This document shows positions 1 to 13,400 of a stretch of DNA of 64,000 bases, one piece after another. The translations under genes were made by a program, and so were the position numbers. The stretch's first letter is position 1, and every line of letters begins with the position of its first letter. The notes beneath the pieces were generated by a model. The model was not told the DNA's origin, ran no database searches, and worked only from the letters and a program-made list of their open reading frames with translations. The stretch covers positions 2,365,730 through 2,429,729 of the forward strand of contig CM074808.1 in the NCBI GenBank assembly GCA_037447605.1. The letters run 5' to 3'. Source of the stretch: Zygnema circumcarinatum. Its lineage: Eukaryota; Streptophyta; Zygnematophyceae; Zygnematales; Zygnemataceae.

Positions 1-968
1 TTTGAGACCCCCCCGCGCAGGCGAAGTTGGTCATCGCGCCTTTGGAAATTGGTCATACCGGCAAATGCGGAGTGGTGATAAAGTCACGTCGCGTCACGAT
101 CACGGTTACGTTCGGGGGGCGCGAGACTGGTGAAGTTGACTCGAAAACTTGGTAATCGTACAGCTTGGTAATTGGTAATCGTTTTTTAAGTCTGAGACCC
201 CCTACTACGTAGAGAATAAGGACGACAATGCTAGCGGCCTGTTCAGACCGCGACCAAATCACCTGAGGACCATTGTTCACCATGTTAGTGCACATTAGTT
301 AGTGGTATATAGTTCATGGGAGCATGTTCTTGTTTAAGAGTCTATATGGCAGGCTAGTCTAGGGTCGGTCTAGAGGGCTGCACATTGGAGGAGCGCGTGG
401 CGCATTCTGATTGGTCGCAGAATGGGCGTGGAGCGACGTATTTTGTTGTTCACTGGTGCTTGCATGCTTGTATTCTGTATGCACAATGTAGAGTATAGGA
501 TGCAGAGTGCACTCCCTACATCCTGCATTGTGCACTCTTGCAATTCACAGCTTGCTTTCAAAAGCAAAAGTGAATCATTGAATGCAAAATGCCAGAAGGC
601 CTTTCCATTTGAATTGTGAATTCTTCATGCAAAAGTGCAAAATGCGGAATGCAGGGCATTGGGCATGTTGCATTGAAACCGTGCGGCGGATGCAGATGGC
701 GGCCAAGTCCCTGAAACCACCCGGGAGCGGGCTGGCGGGGGCGCTCCTCTTGCCCCTTCGCGGCCGAGAGCCACGGGACTTCGCCGTTCATATGCCCATC
801 CTTTTGTCCGTACCACACGGACGTCACCCCGCGTCATGAAAGAAGCTTCCGCGCAAGTGCGGACTCCCCGCGGCCGGGCGGCCGGGCGGCAGGGCGGCCC
901 CCGCCTCCACCTTCTCCACCTCCTCTTTCAGCAGACAGAGCGCGGGGCAAGCACAGAGGGAGGGCGCC
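1..968. other. Upstream region of the SDR gene
   Basis: I see no coding exon here. The stretch 478-545 holds an imperfect inverted repeat with TGCACAATG / CATTGTGCA arms around an internal GAGTGCACTC palindrome. An ERSE-type box lies at 396-414 and one CCGTAC motif at 808-813. The GC-rich last 200 bases look like the promoter and 5' leader of the gene that starts at 969. Confidence 0.5.
396..414 (-). promoter_or_regulatory. ERSE box (CGTGG-N9-ATTGG)
   Basis: A perfect reverse-orientation match to the ER stress response element CCAAT-N9-CCACG: CGTGG at 396-400, nine bases, ATTGG at 410-414. It lies about 560 bases upstream of the SDR start codon. The family rule is that NF-Y binds CCAAT and an ER-stress bZIP (bZIP28 in plants, ATF6 in animals) binds CCACG. 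Function here is inferred. Confidence 0.55.
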
Positions 969-3900
969 ATGAGGCTCTTCGACTACGTGAGGGGCGCCAA
1001 GGGGCGCAGCGGGTTCGGGTCCGGCAGCACAGCCGAGGACGTCACTGCGGGAATCGACCTTTCTGGGAAGTACGCCGTCGTCACTGGTGCGTTCGTCTGT
1101 CTGTGCATGCAGCTGGCAGCCATGGAATTATGCTCCCTGCTACTGTGAACCTTCTGCCGAGATCGCCTTCACTAAGGGAGTAGTTGCGTCATGTTTCTTT
1201 CGAACGGGTCTTTAGCTGGCAGCAGCGGGACGACATGAGGCTTTCGTAAATGCGAGAGCTACAGCAAACGTGAAACACTTACTACTCGAAAAATGCAACA
1301 ACGTCTCTAGAATTGTAAAGACGTTGCGATTCAAAAGTCAATAGCTACTTCAAGTTTTTTAGGAGGAAAGTAGTTCCGGCATCACACTCAGCACGATTCA
1401 TGCTGTACTCAGTCGTACATGCAAACGATTATAGGACTGTTGTACTGCTCACATACGCGATCAGGCGACGAGTCCGAAAAAAAATTGAGATTCATTTTGC
1501 TGGGCCGTTCGGTTTAATCTGACACCTATTGTTAAATCGGGTCAAGTTATTAAGAGGCTCGTGCGTGGCCTAGTGATACTTCACTTCCCACTGCAGTGAT
1601 ACGAGTGTTCCTCGGGCAGTATACCTCACTATCGCCGCAGTTCCAATCGTGTAAAAACAACAAGGCGGCTCCTCTTTTGAATAGTCGTGCTAAAAAATGC
1701 GAGCTAGCAATAACCCTAGAATCGATCATTAGGGTTCCATTCTCATTCTGGCTCAGGGACGGGTTTTCAGGGTCCGGTTCGGGGCTGGGCAGGGAGACAG
1801 CGAGGGTGTTGGCCCTGCGGGGCGCTCACGTGGTGGTGGCTGTGCGCTCTCTCAAGAGCGGCGAAGAAACTGCGCGGATAATCCGCTTGTCCCTGCCAAA
1901 TGCCGAGGTAACCAGCCGCAAAGCTGTTGAATGCGCGTTTCACATGCGAGCTTCACTCAGTTTCCTTTTCCTTCTGCAGCCCTTTTTCTGTCCGAGCCTT
2001 CTCCTTGGTCCTAGATCCTTCTCCCTGCTCACAGTTTCATCTCCTACGCCCATCCTCTCCTCGCCTTCTCTGCCTCTCCTCTCCTCTCCTCTCCTCTCCC
2101 TGCCAATAGGGCGAGCTGTAGCAGGGCCTCCTCGCCTCCTCACTACCTCTGTGGGGGGGGCCTTTGAGGCCATCAGGTGGCGGTGATGGAGGTGGACCTG
2201 AGCTCCCTTGCGAGTGTTCGGTCCTTCGCGGAAGCGTACCGCGCTGAGAAATGGCCGCTTCACATTCTCATGTGAGGACTCGGCAGGGGGCCTGATGCTG
2301 CTGCCTCTGCAATGGGTCTGTTTTGTACAGGTTGTTAAGTGAATTACATGGTGGGCTCTGACAGCAACAATGCAGGAATTATGGCATGTCCGTTCACACT
2401 AAGTGCTGACGGGCACGAGCTGCAGTTCGCAACCAACCATCTCGGTACTCTCTCATCATACATTGCAGTAAAGTTCAATGGCTTGCATTGTACCCAGACA
2501 CGGGCTTGATGTTTGCTGGAAAAAAGCGAAGATAAAGAACATTGAGGAAGAAAAGGCTTCACATGTAGTGTAAAGTGCGCCTCACAGTAGACTCAGAATT
2601 AGCAGACTGGGGAAGGAGCAGGAATCTTGAGCTTTAACGTATGGTTTTTTGAAATCACAACAAACTTTTTTCGCGGCATGCGCGGAATGCAAATCAGGGC
2701 ATTTTTTGCTGGTGAATGAGCTCCTGCCGCTGCTCAAGCAGTCGGCCAATGCTTCCAATTCGGAGAGCCGCATCGTCAATGTGGCGTCAATGGCGCACGA
2801 ATTCGCCAAGAAAGGAGTGGGAGTGGACTTCGAGAAGATGAACAGCCAACAATCGTACGCCTTCAGACCTACTATCCTCATCCCTCATCCCTCAGGTAGC
2901 GTGCTTGGGGGAGCTTCTGTATCTCTCTTTCGAGTTGGCATGTGAGGACGGTGCATGACGGAGGGGCAAGCAGGTACAAGCCATTGCAAGCATACGGGCA
3001 GTCGAAGTTGGCGAACATCCTCCATGCTAAAGAGCTCGCCGCACGACTGAAGGTGCGATCGAATCAACTGAATCCCCGCTGCGCTTTCTCTGACAGAGGC
3101 TTCCAATCCGATTTTTCTCTTTTTTTTTCTCTTATCTTTTCTTTTTCTCTTATTTTTCTCTTTTTTCTTTTATGTCGCATGTCAAGGAAGCCTTCCATAT
3201 TTGAGAACTAACTGTAAAGTTATGATTTTAAATCCACTCCAGTATGGGGCAGCACCTGCATGCCCGACTGTGGCCTCTTTTCACAGGAAGTGTGGGTGTG
3301 GGGAGAGACACAGGCGGACGGCGTGACAAATGTCACAGCTAACGCCCTCTGCCCGGGCGCCATTGCCACCAGCCTGCAGCGCCACGTGGCCCCCGCGCTG
3401 TTCATAGGTGCGCGGCCAGCAGCATCTTGCCACGTGTTCTGACTGCATCCATCTTGCAGGCGGCGGCGCTTTAGACAGTGATGCTGTGGCGGAGCGATGG
3501 CCAGTCAACATGTGTAAAAAAATGCATGTAGAGAGGGATATCGCGATGTCGAGCAGGTTGCTCAGGGCGAATGATGCATGCATTACGTCTGTCAAGCAGA
3601 TGTTCGAGTCGATGTGATATTGATGGATTCGAGGCCTTGCTGTTGGATTGCAGATACTGCCACGCTTCTCTTTCGGCCCCTAGTCAAATCGATCCCGCAA
3701 GTGAGTGGTAGCTAGGCTTAGAGCCAGTTCTATGGCGTTTCGCATGGACTGGAGGTGGCTCTGTTTCCCGGGGTGCAACATTCCTTTGCTATTGTTTGTA
3801 GGACGTAGGGTCTATCCTGGCTCCTTGTTCACCACTGTTCTTACGTCTGACGGCCCTTCTACTGGTGAGCAGGGTGCTGCCACCTCCTGCTTTATCGCCT

Positions 3901-4034
3901 CTAGCCCAAGTTTGGAGGGCGTCTCCGGGAAGTACTTCTTTGACTGCAACGAGGGGGAGCCCAAGACTCCTGAAGCGAGGGACATGGACCTGGGGAGGAG
4001 GCTGTGGGAGTACTCGGAGAAGGCGGTGATGTGA
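969..4034 (+). CDS. Short-chain dehydrogenase/reductase, retinol dehydrogenase/WWOX/TIC32-like
   Basis: Nine exons join in phase: 969-1086, 1771-1907, 2177-2271, 2365-2444, 2698-2854, 2974-3052, 3287-3407, 3654-3700 and 3873-4034, giving about 331 residues. The Rossmann glycine motif TGSGSGLG spans the exon 1/2 junction near residues 39-46. The NNAG motif starts exon 4, and the catalytic YxxxK appears as AYGQSK in exon 6. A CPGAIAT segment follows the catalytic site, as in retinol dehydrogenase, WWOX and TIC32-type SDRs. These enzymes use NAD(P)H on hydrophobic carbonyl or alcohol substrates; the substrate here cannot be read. There is a polar N-terminal extension of about 30 residues and no clear transit peptide. 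Introns 2 and 6 carry long pyrimidine tracts. Family assignment is firm; subfamily is open. Confidence 0.9.
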
Positions 4035-5294
4035 TCCACAGTTATACATCGCTTGGGAGGGACTGACTGCTTTTCCAGTGGCTTTCGAAAGGCCGGACCG
4101 TTTGTCTGGAGAGAATTTGGCAAAAGAAAGGCGACCTCCACTGTGGATGGAGCGAGATGGGGTCTGAAGCTGCTAGCGTCCACGCTGGACTTGTGTTATG
4201 TTGTGTGGAAGGATTCGGCTGCACGCGGTTAAATGGATAACGGCTCCGTGCGTACATGAACAGTCGTTCTCAGTGGGAAAAGCAGATAAGTTGTAATGGG
4301 AGGCAGAGGATGAGAAAATTTGACGGAAGTATTTTTTGTCTTACAAGTTGAGGGAATAGTAATAATAGATTGAAATTGAGTTAGATGGAAAAAACCTAAT
4401 GAAGCAAAATTGGGTAGATTTTCTGGACACATTGATGCAAGACAAGGTGCAGACTCGCAGTCAACAAGCCCGCATCGAGCTGGAAAATGCATCGATGAGA
4501 AAGCTGGAGGGCGGTCAGTTCCACAAAGCAAACTGCACTGCTGTCAGATAATCCAGGAGCCAGCAATGTTCGCCACATTCAACGCTACATTGTTAATAAT
4601 TTATGTTAATAAATCTCAAGCACAGTGTTTCCACCGAAAAACAACTGAACAGGATTCGGATCAATGGAAGTCTGTAGATATGATACCGCGACAAAAGAAA
4701 CCTGCAACCTGAATACCTGAGAGTACCAGTTAATTAACAATACCACAACCAATTTACAGAGAGTTGGCTTTCCTCAACCAAGTCCGCTACTTCGCCTGCT
4801 GCCCCCGCTTTCCTCGTTTCAACTCTCTCAAGAGATCAACGGTCTAATTCGAGAACTGAAGAACGGGGCTTGCACAAGCGGTGCCTATCTCATTTACTTC
4901 ACTAGAAGTTTGACCGGTTAGAATCTCCGATCAAAGCTTGGTCACCCTGACAAATACGCTGGAATGCCTTCAGAGTTGACTTCAATTATAACTAAAAGGA
5001 CGAATAAAGAGCCCTGATTCACTATACGAGAATCCGATTTATTGGTTGACCACTAGTATACAACAAACCCCATGCGTCCTGGAGGACAACTGCCTGCCTG
5101 GCCATTCCCTCAATCAACCACTGCCGTGGGCAAGAACAGGAAAGGACAAGGAACTTGCAGTTCCTAATCAACATCCTGTTGGGCCGTCCACATCCTTAGT
5201 AATCTCCACGAGCAAGGAGCACTAATACCCCAAACGTTCAAAAGGCATAGGTCATTGATCCTTTTTATTATGCACAGCGTTATTACCTGACCTT
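4035..5294. other. Tail-to-tail spacer between SDR and kinase genes
   Basis: The SDR gene ends at 4034 and the kinase ends at 5295 on the opposite strand, so both 3' UTRs should lie here. The sequence is AT-richer than its flanks and shows no supported exon, repeat array or RNA gene. Confidence 0.5.
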
Positions 5295-8167
5295 TCAAAA
5301 GCAGAAACATCCTCCATGCACAGGAATGTTGTCAATTGGCACCATCCCCGACCCTTTGCGGATGTCCACTGCCTCAAGCGATGCTGTTACTTCGCCCATG
5401 CTCGGCCGGTTGGCGGGCTGCCCGTCCCAACACCTGCGCATGATTTCAGCCAAAGGCTTCGGACAGATGCCCGGAATGACAGGTCGCATGCCCTGCACCA
5501 ACAGCTCGCCAAATGGGGACCAACTGGTAAGTCGCAAGATAAATTTCCCCTCACTGCCCATAAGTTCTTTCATCAACCCTACTTAACATAAGCTAGGTGA
5601 GATTCCCTCAAAAAAATGTGCAACTCCATTCCTCACATGCTCCATGTCCATCTGAGAGTGGCTCACCTGGTTCACCACGGAGGCCATTTCCTTCAAGTTC
5701 AGATTTGGGAAGGGCATATCGCAAACGTATATTTCCCAAAGGCAGATGCCAAAGCTGTACACGTCCGCCTTATGGTTATAAGGCCGCCCGTCCAGCACCT
5801 GCGCTTCGACACATTGGCAGAAAATGAGTGCAGAAATCTCCATTCCATATCAACCTAACTTAAAGGGATTCCTGACAAAGGTGAAATGCTAACCCAAACT
5901 CTGCAGCAGCTCTGTCGGCACTGTGTCATAATGTGGCCTTATCAAAGTAACACATAGACCGCACCGCAAAAGGATGGGAGAAGAAAGCCCATGAAACATG
6001 TCAAATGAGCTGTGACTATTCCCTAGAAGAAACACTGGCTTCCATTCCATTAATCCTGACACATGCAAAATAGTAAAACTTAATACGAGAACACATTCCA
6101 ACACTTTTTCTTCCGGTTTTCAAAACTGTCTTACTGCTGGAAGGGGGCAGAGCAATTTCTTCAAAGGAAGACCAGGTGTGCATTAACCATATCTAGCATA
6201 ACTATCTCTGTCTTTGGGTTCCTTAAATTATGTCTTTCAAACGAATAATTTTCTGCTTTATCATCAAGCCTGCAATAGGCAAACTGATACCTCCGGTGCC
6301 ATATAGCCGAGCGTTCCAGTTCGCCCTGTCATGTCTTTCGGATCTGCGGCTTCAGTGCGGGCGACTCCAAAGTCGCTGATCTTCACAGCGCCCTTTTTGG
6401 TCATGAGCATGTTTTCCGTCTTGGTATCTCTGTGCACCACTCGCTTCGAGTGCAAGTACTCCAGCCTGAAACCTCTACCCAGTTCTAAATTAGTATAAGT
6501 CGTCCTAAAATCTAGTAAGAGTATCAAGTCTGACTGTGCTGTTGGCCGTTTGCTTTACACTGGCATTAAGTGACTTTGGACATGCCTGTTTTCCGCATAC
6601 ATACACTTTCTGTCAGCTGCATCCATCATGGATGAGCGAAAATTGTACTGCTCAAAACAACAAGACACAAATCCATGACACTACCTGCATTTTGAAAAAG
6701 TTCAACATGGCTATTCTCCATATGAAACGAAACAATAGTCAACAAAACTCAAGCAATACTTGAGTTATTAAAACTAATCTAGTGCACCATCCTTTAGATA
6801 CAAAACCCTACGAGGCATTGACAACGAGTCTAACATCGCCTAGTCTTTATTATTATCCTGTGTCCCTTTTCTGTATCAACAGCAATCCTGCACTAAGTTA
6901 GCATCATAAATATTTTATCACATAACAGAGAAAGAATATTTTTCTGGCAGAGGTTTCGCTGGTAGAGGAATTGCTAGTACCCACCCGCGAGAGATGTCAA
7001 GGGCAAGCCGGATGACAGTCTTTAAGGGCAGCTTTTTTTTGTGGTGTGCGATCAGAAAATCTTTGAGTGTGCCACCCGACATGTATTCCACTACTACGCA
7101 ACAAATATTACCACCGACCATGATCTCCCCCTTGTTCCCCGCGACTAGAGATGGAATGAGAAAGCCATCATCGTCACCTAAACTTGCTCCAATGAACTGC
7201 ATACGCAACCAAGGACGAAAAATCAGAGAAGACAGTGCGCTGCTTTGAAATTGATAAATAGGATAAACGTCTTCGTATATCTTCGGAAATGAATCAGATT
7301 TCAAGAAGGCCAGCATATGAGTTACCTGGGTAACATTTGGATGGTCCAATTGACTCCAAACAGTCACCTCCTGTTTGAAAGCAGCCCGCACCGCAGACAA
7401 TTGTGCTCGCACAGCAGTACTGTCCTCTCCCCAGTGAAGCAGCTTCACTGATCCGACACGGCCCAACAAGAAATTATCAGCAATGAATCTCCCTTTACCC
7501 TTATGAGCAATTACTGCACCACCTTCAGCGCTCCATTTGCTCGAAACAACTGAACAAGAACTTAAATCTGGGCCCCCTTCCGAGGCAACAATGTCAAGCA
7601 CGGACACGAGCAGGCCGAAAAGGAAATCAATAAAGGAAAACAAACTCTGGGCCGTGATTTTTTTAAATATGATACTTGCTTGCTGCTACGGTCTCCACTT
7701 CTTGTCGCTATGCCCTCTCAACATAACTCGAAAGACGAAGCAGCAGTTGAAAACCTCATGCAAACTTCGCGTGCTAAAGAACCGTAATCACCTGCCACAT
7801 CGCGACCATTGTATGTCCCGCGATGAACCGTGCCGAAAGTTCCACGTCCAATGACCTCTTTCATAACCAGCTTCGCTACGTCTATCTCCCAGGGCTCCGG
7901 CTCGGCAGCTCCTTTTGACGGCCCTCTTGGTTCACGGTTTAAGCTCTGGACCTTCTCGAGTTCAGAATCCAGCTCGGCAATGTTCACCAAATCCGCTCGA
8001 ACACCAATCCATGACTCCTCGCCCTTTTGAGCCGTTTTCTCCGCCGAAATCACCTTGAGATGGCTCACAGATTTCGCTCCGATGAGCAAATCAGGATCAA
8101 TTCTGCTGAGGCTCTCTGACTTAGGCATCCTAAGCCCAGTGACGCTGCCATTACGTGCCGCGGCCAT
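5295..8167 (-). CDS. Raf-like MAPKKK-type protein kinase, MRK1/STY13 family
   Basis: Six exons on the minus strand join in phase: 8167-7792, 7447-7326, 7196-6985, 6465-6291, 5798-5667 and 5492-5295, giving 404 residues, close to plant MRK1/STY13 kinases. The first exon holds a variable N-terminus, the family phrase WEIDVAKL and the glycine loop GRGTFG. VAVKLL with the ATP-binding lysine spans the exon 1/2 junction. Later landmarks are CCVVVEY (hinge), HRDTKTEN (catalytic loop), DFGVAR, APE, and the family ending GCFCF. All core catalytic residues are present, so it should be an active Ser/Thr or dual-specificity kinase. The catalytic loop has HRDT where relatives usually have HRDV. It is divergent from GMP synthase with a 2.3-kb GC-rich spacer between. 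Pathway and substrate cannot be inferred. Confidence 0.93.
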
Positions 8168-8592
8168 CCCTTGCCTGATCGAGCTTCTACTTACGACGAA
8201 CTCATGAGGCAGCTCAGCAAATATTTCCCGCCTTCAAGCATGCGTCGAATTGGCTACACATTGGAATGCTGTGAGCGAATTGGTCGAGCCTGCGCGCACG
8301 GACCCATGCTGCCAGAATCCGGCAACCATGGAAACTCCGCGCACACAGTCTGCTGAGCCCCAGAGCCGCTGCGGCCCGTGCCTGCAGGCAAGGCGGCTTT
8401 GCCAAGTGTTGGCGCTGAAATCATGTCTTCCGCCCTCCCTCGCCTCCCCCCGCCCTGCCCTGCCCTGCTCTGCCCTCCCCCTCCTCGCCCCTCCTCCGCC
8501 CTGCGCGCGGGCAGGCAGGCAGACAGACAAGAGGCCTGCCGCCCTCCCTGTCCTTTCTCCCTCCAGCGGCACTGGCCTCCTGCGCGCCCGCG

Positions 8593-8666
8593 CCGTACAG
8601 CTGCAACATCGTCCGTCTTCCCATCCACTCGGCTGTCCGTACGGTACGGCCTTCCGAAAAGCGTAC
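8593..8666. promoter_or_regulatory. CCGTAC motif cluster upstream of the kinase
   Basis: CCGTAC at 8593-8598, an overlapping TCCGTACGGTACGG at 8637-8650 and GCGTAC near 8661 lie about 430-500 bases upstream of the kinase start. GTAC is the core bound by SBP/SPL-domain factors in plants and by CRR1 in Chlamydomonas. Binding here is inferred. Confidence 0.4.
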
Positions 8667-9201
8667 AGCGCAGCCGTAAACGGGCAGTCGCGAAAGGTTT
8701 TGGGCTGCCCGATATAGGGGCACATACATGGCCGCCCGGGCCGGATCTTGACAGTCAGGCCCGGGCAGTGCCGACAAAATTTGTTAACGCGTGCTCGCTG
8801 GCCAGCGCTGGCTGGCGGGCCCGACACGTGCGAGGGAGCTCCAGCAGTGGGCACGCGCCGGCCCCTCGCGCCTCGCTTGGCCACGTGGGCGATCGAGGTC
8901 CGGGCCGTGGCCAGACGCGCGCGACGTGCGACTGCTGACTTTGGCGACAACGCGGCAGCATGGGCTGCTTGGCATGGCATGGCATGGCATGGCACGGGGT
9001 CGTGGCAACCTGGGGGGTGGCGCGTCATCGCCATGTCATGTCATGTGATGTGGCGACTGGCGGGGACTTGTACTATGTCAAGTAATGACGAGACTTCGTT
9101 TCGCGGTTGGCAATGTCGGCAATGTGATGTGGCGGGGACTTGTACTGCATGGCCGGTGCATATTGCTATGTTGGCATTGAAACTGACGAGGAATTCTCAT
9201 T

Positions 9202-9236
9202 GGTCTCGCAATGGCGATGCCATCAAATGTACATGG
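9202..9236. promoter_or_regulatory. Dyad element, copy 1 (ATGGCGATGCCAT core)
   Basis: The core is an inverted repeat ATGGC-GAT-GCCAT followed by CAAATGTACATGG. The same element recurs at 33427 and 57526. The function is unknown. Confidence 0.45.
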
Positions 9237-10275
9237 GCATCAGGACATGTACAACCAATGTGGATCTTCCAAAATTCACATTCACCTATAGAAAAAAAAA
9301 AAAGGGCTACGGGTCAGCTTTATTCTAATTACTTGTGAATTATTTATTCATCTAAGAGTTTTACTCACCTATGGCAGTGTACGCAGTAGAGTCTTTTGCA
9401 CCTGGCGATGGGGCGGCAATTGAAGGGACGATTTCTTGGTCGGGAGATATTACTTGCGTTGCGTGTGTTATTCGGACAATTACTATCTTTGTTTTGCAGC
9501 CTCTCTGCAGCAACAACGATCTGACGCTGACGTGTTCATTTTACTGGACGCCACATGTCGACGTGACATTGGTTAAAATACAATGCCTCCATCTTTGACT
9601 GCCTCCCTTTGAAAGTAACAAACGCGTACTTGACCCCTAAGTAGAGCACCAGGACATCCTCGTGGTTTGATGTACAAGTGAAGCCACCGGTTGCTTCGCG
9701 CCTAAGTAAAGCCCCCCGCTATGCCAAGGGCCCAGGGGCGGATCCAGGATTGTAATTGGGGGGCGGCCTGAGATCCAAGATTTTCGTTTGAAGGGCTGAC
9801 CAATGAGTTGGGCAAAAAAAAAAAAAATCGAGTGTACTTCTGCTATTCAACTTTCGCAAAAAATCGCGATCTAGTTTTCGAACTTATATTGGTAGTTGGA
9901 ATATTTCTGTACTTGTGTTTCTAACTTTGTAATTCATTCAGCCATCCTCATACCATATAGGCCTTAGCATACGACCGAACTGGGCTAGCCTAATACAACG
10001 GCCCAGTCCCGACGTAATTGCCATTCACGCTCTTAAGCACAGCCTGTTCTACAAGAGAGGACATATAAATCGTGAGTAAAACTTGCAGTAGCTAAATCTC
10101 AACATTCATAACCTGCGAAAGAATAGAACAACTCGACATGCGGTCGACAAAAAGCGATGGATACCTTGTTAGCTCTTACCGCGGTATATTTTGGCGACTC
10201 CACTAATTGCAGTGATGGTTGAGACCGATCGATGACGCTCGCTCGGCGAAGTGCGCTGCACGCAAAGGAGCGTTT

Positions 10276-10298
10276 CCGTACTGCGCTGGACCGTACGT
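10276..10298. promoter_or_regulatory. CCGTAC pair upstream of GMP synthase
   Basis: Two CCGTAC motifs, at 10276-10281 and 10291-10296, lie about 180-200 bases upstream of the GMP synthase start codon. A (CTCCGC)n tract at 10439-10463 sits in the presumed leader just before the ATG. Confidence 0.4.
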
Positions 10299-10472
10299 GG
10301 CCGCCCGGATCCATGCTCAACACAGTTCAGCCCGCCGTCTAACTGCGAGACGTCATCGCAACAGAGAGCGCGAGAGTGCGGGAGTGCGCGGACTGCTGGA
10401 GGGAGGCAGCGGCCGGCTCGCGGCTCCCTTGCTCCCACCTCCGCCTCCGCCTCCGCCTCCGCCTCGACGTCA

Positions 10473-13400
10473 ATGGGGTCGGCGGGAGAGGTAGCGCAGC
10501 TGGCGGCGACGGGACAGACCGTGGTGGTGAAGGAGAGCACGACCCCCGAGACGCCCTCCCTGCAGAGGACGGTGGTGCTTGTGCTCGACTTTGGCTCGCA
10601 GTACACTCAGCTCATTGCTCGCAGAGTGCGAGAGCTCGGGGTGTACTCTGTCAGCCTTCCTGCGGGCGTCCCGCTGGAGAGAATCCAGGCGCTTCATCCG
10701 AGCATAGTCATTCTCTCAGGGGGGCCGAATTCTGTGCACGAGGAGGGTTCGCCAAGCCTACCGGATGGCTTCTTGCAATACACTAAAGAGAAAGGGATAT
10801 GTGTGCTCGGAATCTGCTATGGCATGCAGTTGTTGGTCCAGGTAGGCGGTGGCGAGGTCAAGCGAGCGTCGGCTCAGGAGTACGGAAGGATGAAGATGAA
10901 GGTGGTTAAAGGCACGCAACTGTATAGCGAAGACAGCCAGGAAGAGCAGGTGGTTTGGATGAGTCACGGAGACGAGGCTGTGAGACTTCCCGAGGGCTTT
11001 AGGGTCGTCGCCACCAGCGAACAAGGCACAGTGGTGGCCATTGAGAACCCTGCAGAGCACTTGTATGGACTGCAATACCACCCAGAGGTGGGATGGCCGC
11101 GCTTGATACTGCTCTGGGTTCAAAGGAACAATTTTTTTGCGCCTTTATCTCTTGTCGAGTAACAACTCTGGACCTCAAGTTTCTTACCTTTCCTGTTTCT
11201 GCCTTTAGACGAAACTCCTTGCTGTTCCTTGCGCAGCTTAAAGCATCTCCCCAGAACGACCCTGCCTATCTCTGCCCCTTGAGGCCTAAAATCTCGCGAA
11301 ACATGAGCAACAGGTTAGAATATCAGGACACTGTCCGTTCGTGGCCTTATTGGTGTTACACACTGGATGCAGGTGACACACTCTCATTTAGGAATGGAGA
11401 CGTTACAGCGTTTTATATTTGACATCGGTAAAGCAACAGCAGACTGGAAGATGGAGGACGTGTTAGAGGAAGCTATTGAGCTGGTGAAATCTACAGTAGG
11501 CCCAGACAGTCATTCGATATGCGCACTCTCAGGTGGTGTCGATTCCACAGTTGCAGCCACGCTGGTCCATCGTGCCATTGGCGATCGGTTGCACTGCGTG
11601 TTTGTAGACAACGGCCTCCTCAGGCATGGAACATCTTGCACCTTTTTTAGCGATCCTCCAGCCATTGCTTACAGTCAACTTGTTATTAAGAAAATCTATT
11701 AGGGCAATGCCTCACTCCATTGAATTCTTTTGTAGGATTGCGAACATGGCAAGGTGCTTGTATGGTAAGGTCCTTTCATTAAAAAATAGTTGCAATCCTT
11801 GGAGAGTTGAAAGTTGATGTATCTGTAACTAATTGGAATTATAGTCTTGATTGTTTTGCCGATTCATCAGCGAATGATTGTCTTATTGTGAACATTGGTA
11901 AATTTATACGTCATATAATAGTTCTAGTGGCAGTTTATGTTTATGTAAACGATAAGCGCGCCTCACTTGTGAAAAGATGCAATGGATATCATCAAAAGAG
12001 TACATAACATTCCTTGTAGCTTATAGAGTTTGGTTTGGGAACTCATGATAGGATGCTTAAAGACAGTATGGCTTAATATTGTCAAAGACTGCAATTGTGC
12101 AGAGGTACAAACGAGGTTTTCGCAAGTACATTGTTTGGCATAAATGGTCTTAGCCTGACAGTCTGTAACTTCGGGGATAAGCATACTGACTGTCCATTCG
12201 TTTATGTATTCATGGAAGTGGCGCATCAGTAGATCCAGTTTTGTTGTGCTGTTGATCATGAGACTACACATTTGCAGCAATTATATTGAGATCTGTCTCT
12301 TCTGTTTTATTGCCCCACAGGTACAAAGAGAGAGAGCGTGTGATGGATATGTTTGAAAAGGAGCTCCATCTGCCAGTGACCTGCATTGATGCCAGCGAGC
12401 GCTTCCTTAGTAAGCTAAAAGGCGTGACTGACCCAGAACGGAAGCGTAAAATTATTGGCGGGGAATTTATTGGCGTGTTCGACGACTTCGCATCAGAATT
12501 GGAGGCAAAGTTGGGAAAGCGACCAGACTTTCTAGTTCAGGGAACACTCTATCCCGACGTGATTGAGTCCTGCCCTCCTCCAGGGTCTGGGAACAAACAT
12601 TCACATACGATAAAAAGTCATCACAATGTTGGAGGGCTTCCGAAGGACATGAAGCTGGGATTAGTTGAACCACTTAAATGGCTGTTTAAGGATGAGGTGA
12701 GTTGCCACAATGCCTTTTTTTCAGCCTGCTTTTGGCAGATGGAATTATCCGCTGATAGGAAGAGGATGGGAACTTACGGCTACTCTGGAATTTGCATAGG
12801 TGTTGATTTGTCTGAAGTTTGAAAATTGTTGAACCTGGGAACCGTTACAACTTTGTTCCCATTCACCCCTTTCTACTGTTTTCTGATTCGTACGCTAAAG
12901 AATGCTGATACTAGATCCGACCATCCGCCGTAAAATATCCTATGCAGGCGTGACTATGTTGTGAGCCCCAGGAAAGGTGATGCTGATGACTTTTGTAGAA
13001 TACCAGATTGCTTGTCTGACTGATTTTATTTGTGCACAGGTGCGGAAAATCGGCGCGCTGCTGAATGTGCCATCTGGTTTTTTGAAGAGGCATCCTTTCC
13101 CTGGCCCGGGGTTAGCAGTTCGAGTGCTGGGGGATGTATGCGCTGATGGAGCCCTTGACATCCTTCGACAGGTAAGTTTACAGGCTTGCCTCCTTTGTAA
13201 CATTAGGTTGAGATGTCAACATTGCAATGGACTCACAGAGACGCAGAGGCTGCAGACTCTGAGTTTAAATCTACGGACGGGTGAGGATTAAGGGCGATCA
13301 TGCCATGTGTACTGGAAAGAGTCAATGATACTGGTATTTTGATTTTTTCATTGGGCATCTCTCTGTCGTCGCCTGGTCAGTTTATTTCCCAAGTCCACTT

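Larger units (their letters stand above)
8168..10472. other. Divergent promoter region, kinase and GMP synthase
   Basis: No exon is supported. It contains a pentamer-rich CCCTG tract (8451-8476), a CCGTAC cluster, a G-box CCACGTGG around 8880, a short (GGCAT)n array at 8971-8994, and a repeated TGGCGGGGACTTGTACT phrase near 9058 and 9131. A GATGGC-type dyad element sits at 9202-9236. The right half (9300-10250) is AT-richer with no recognisable content. Confidence 0.5.
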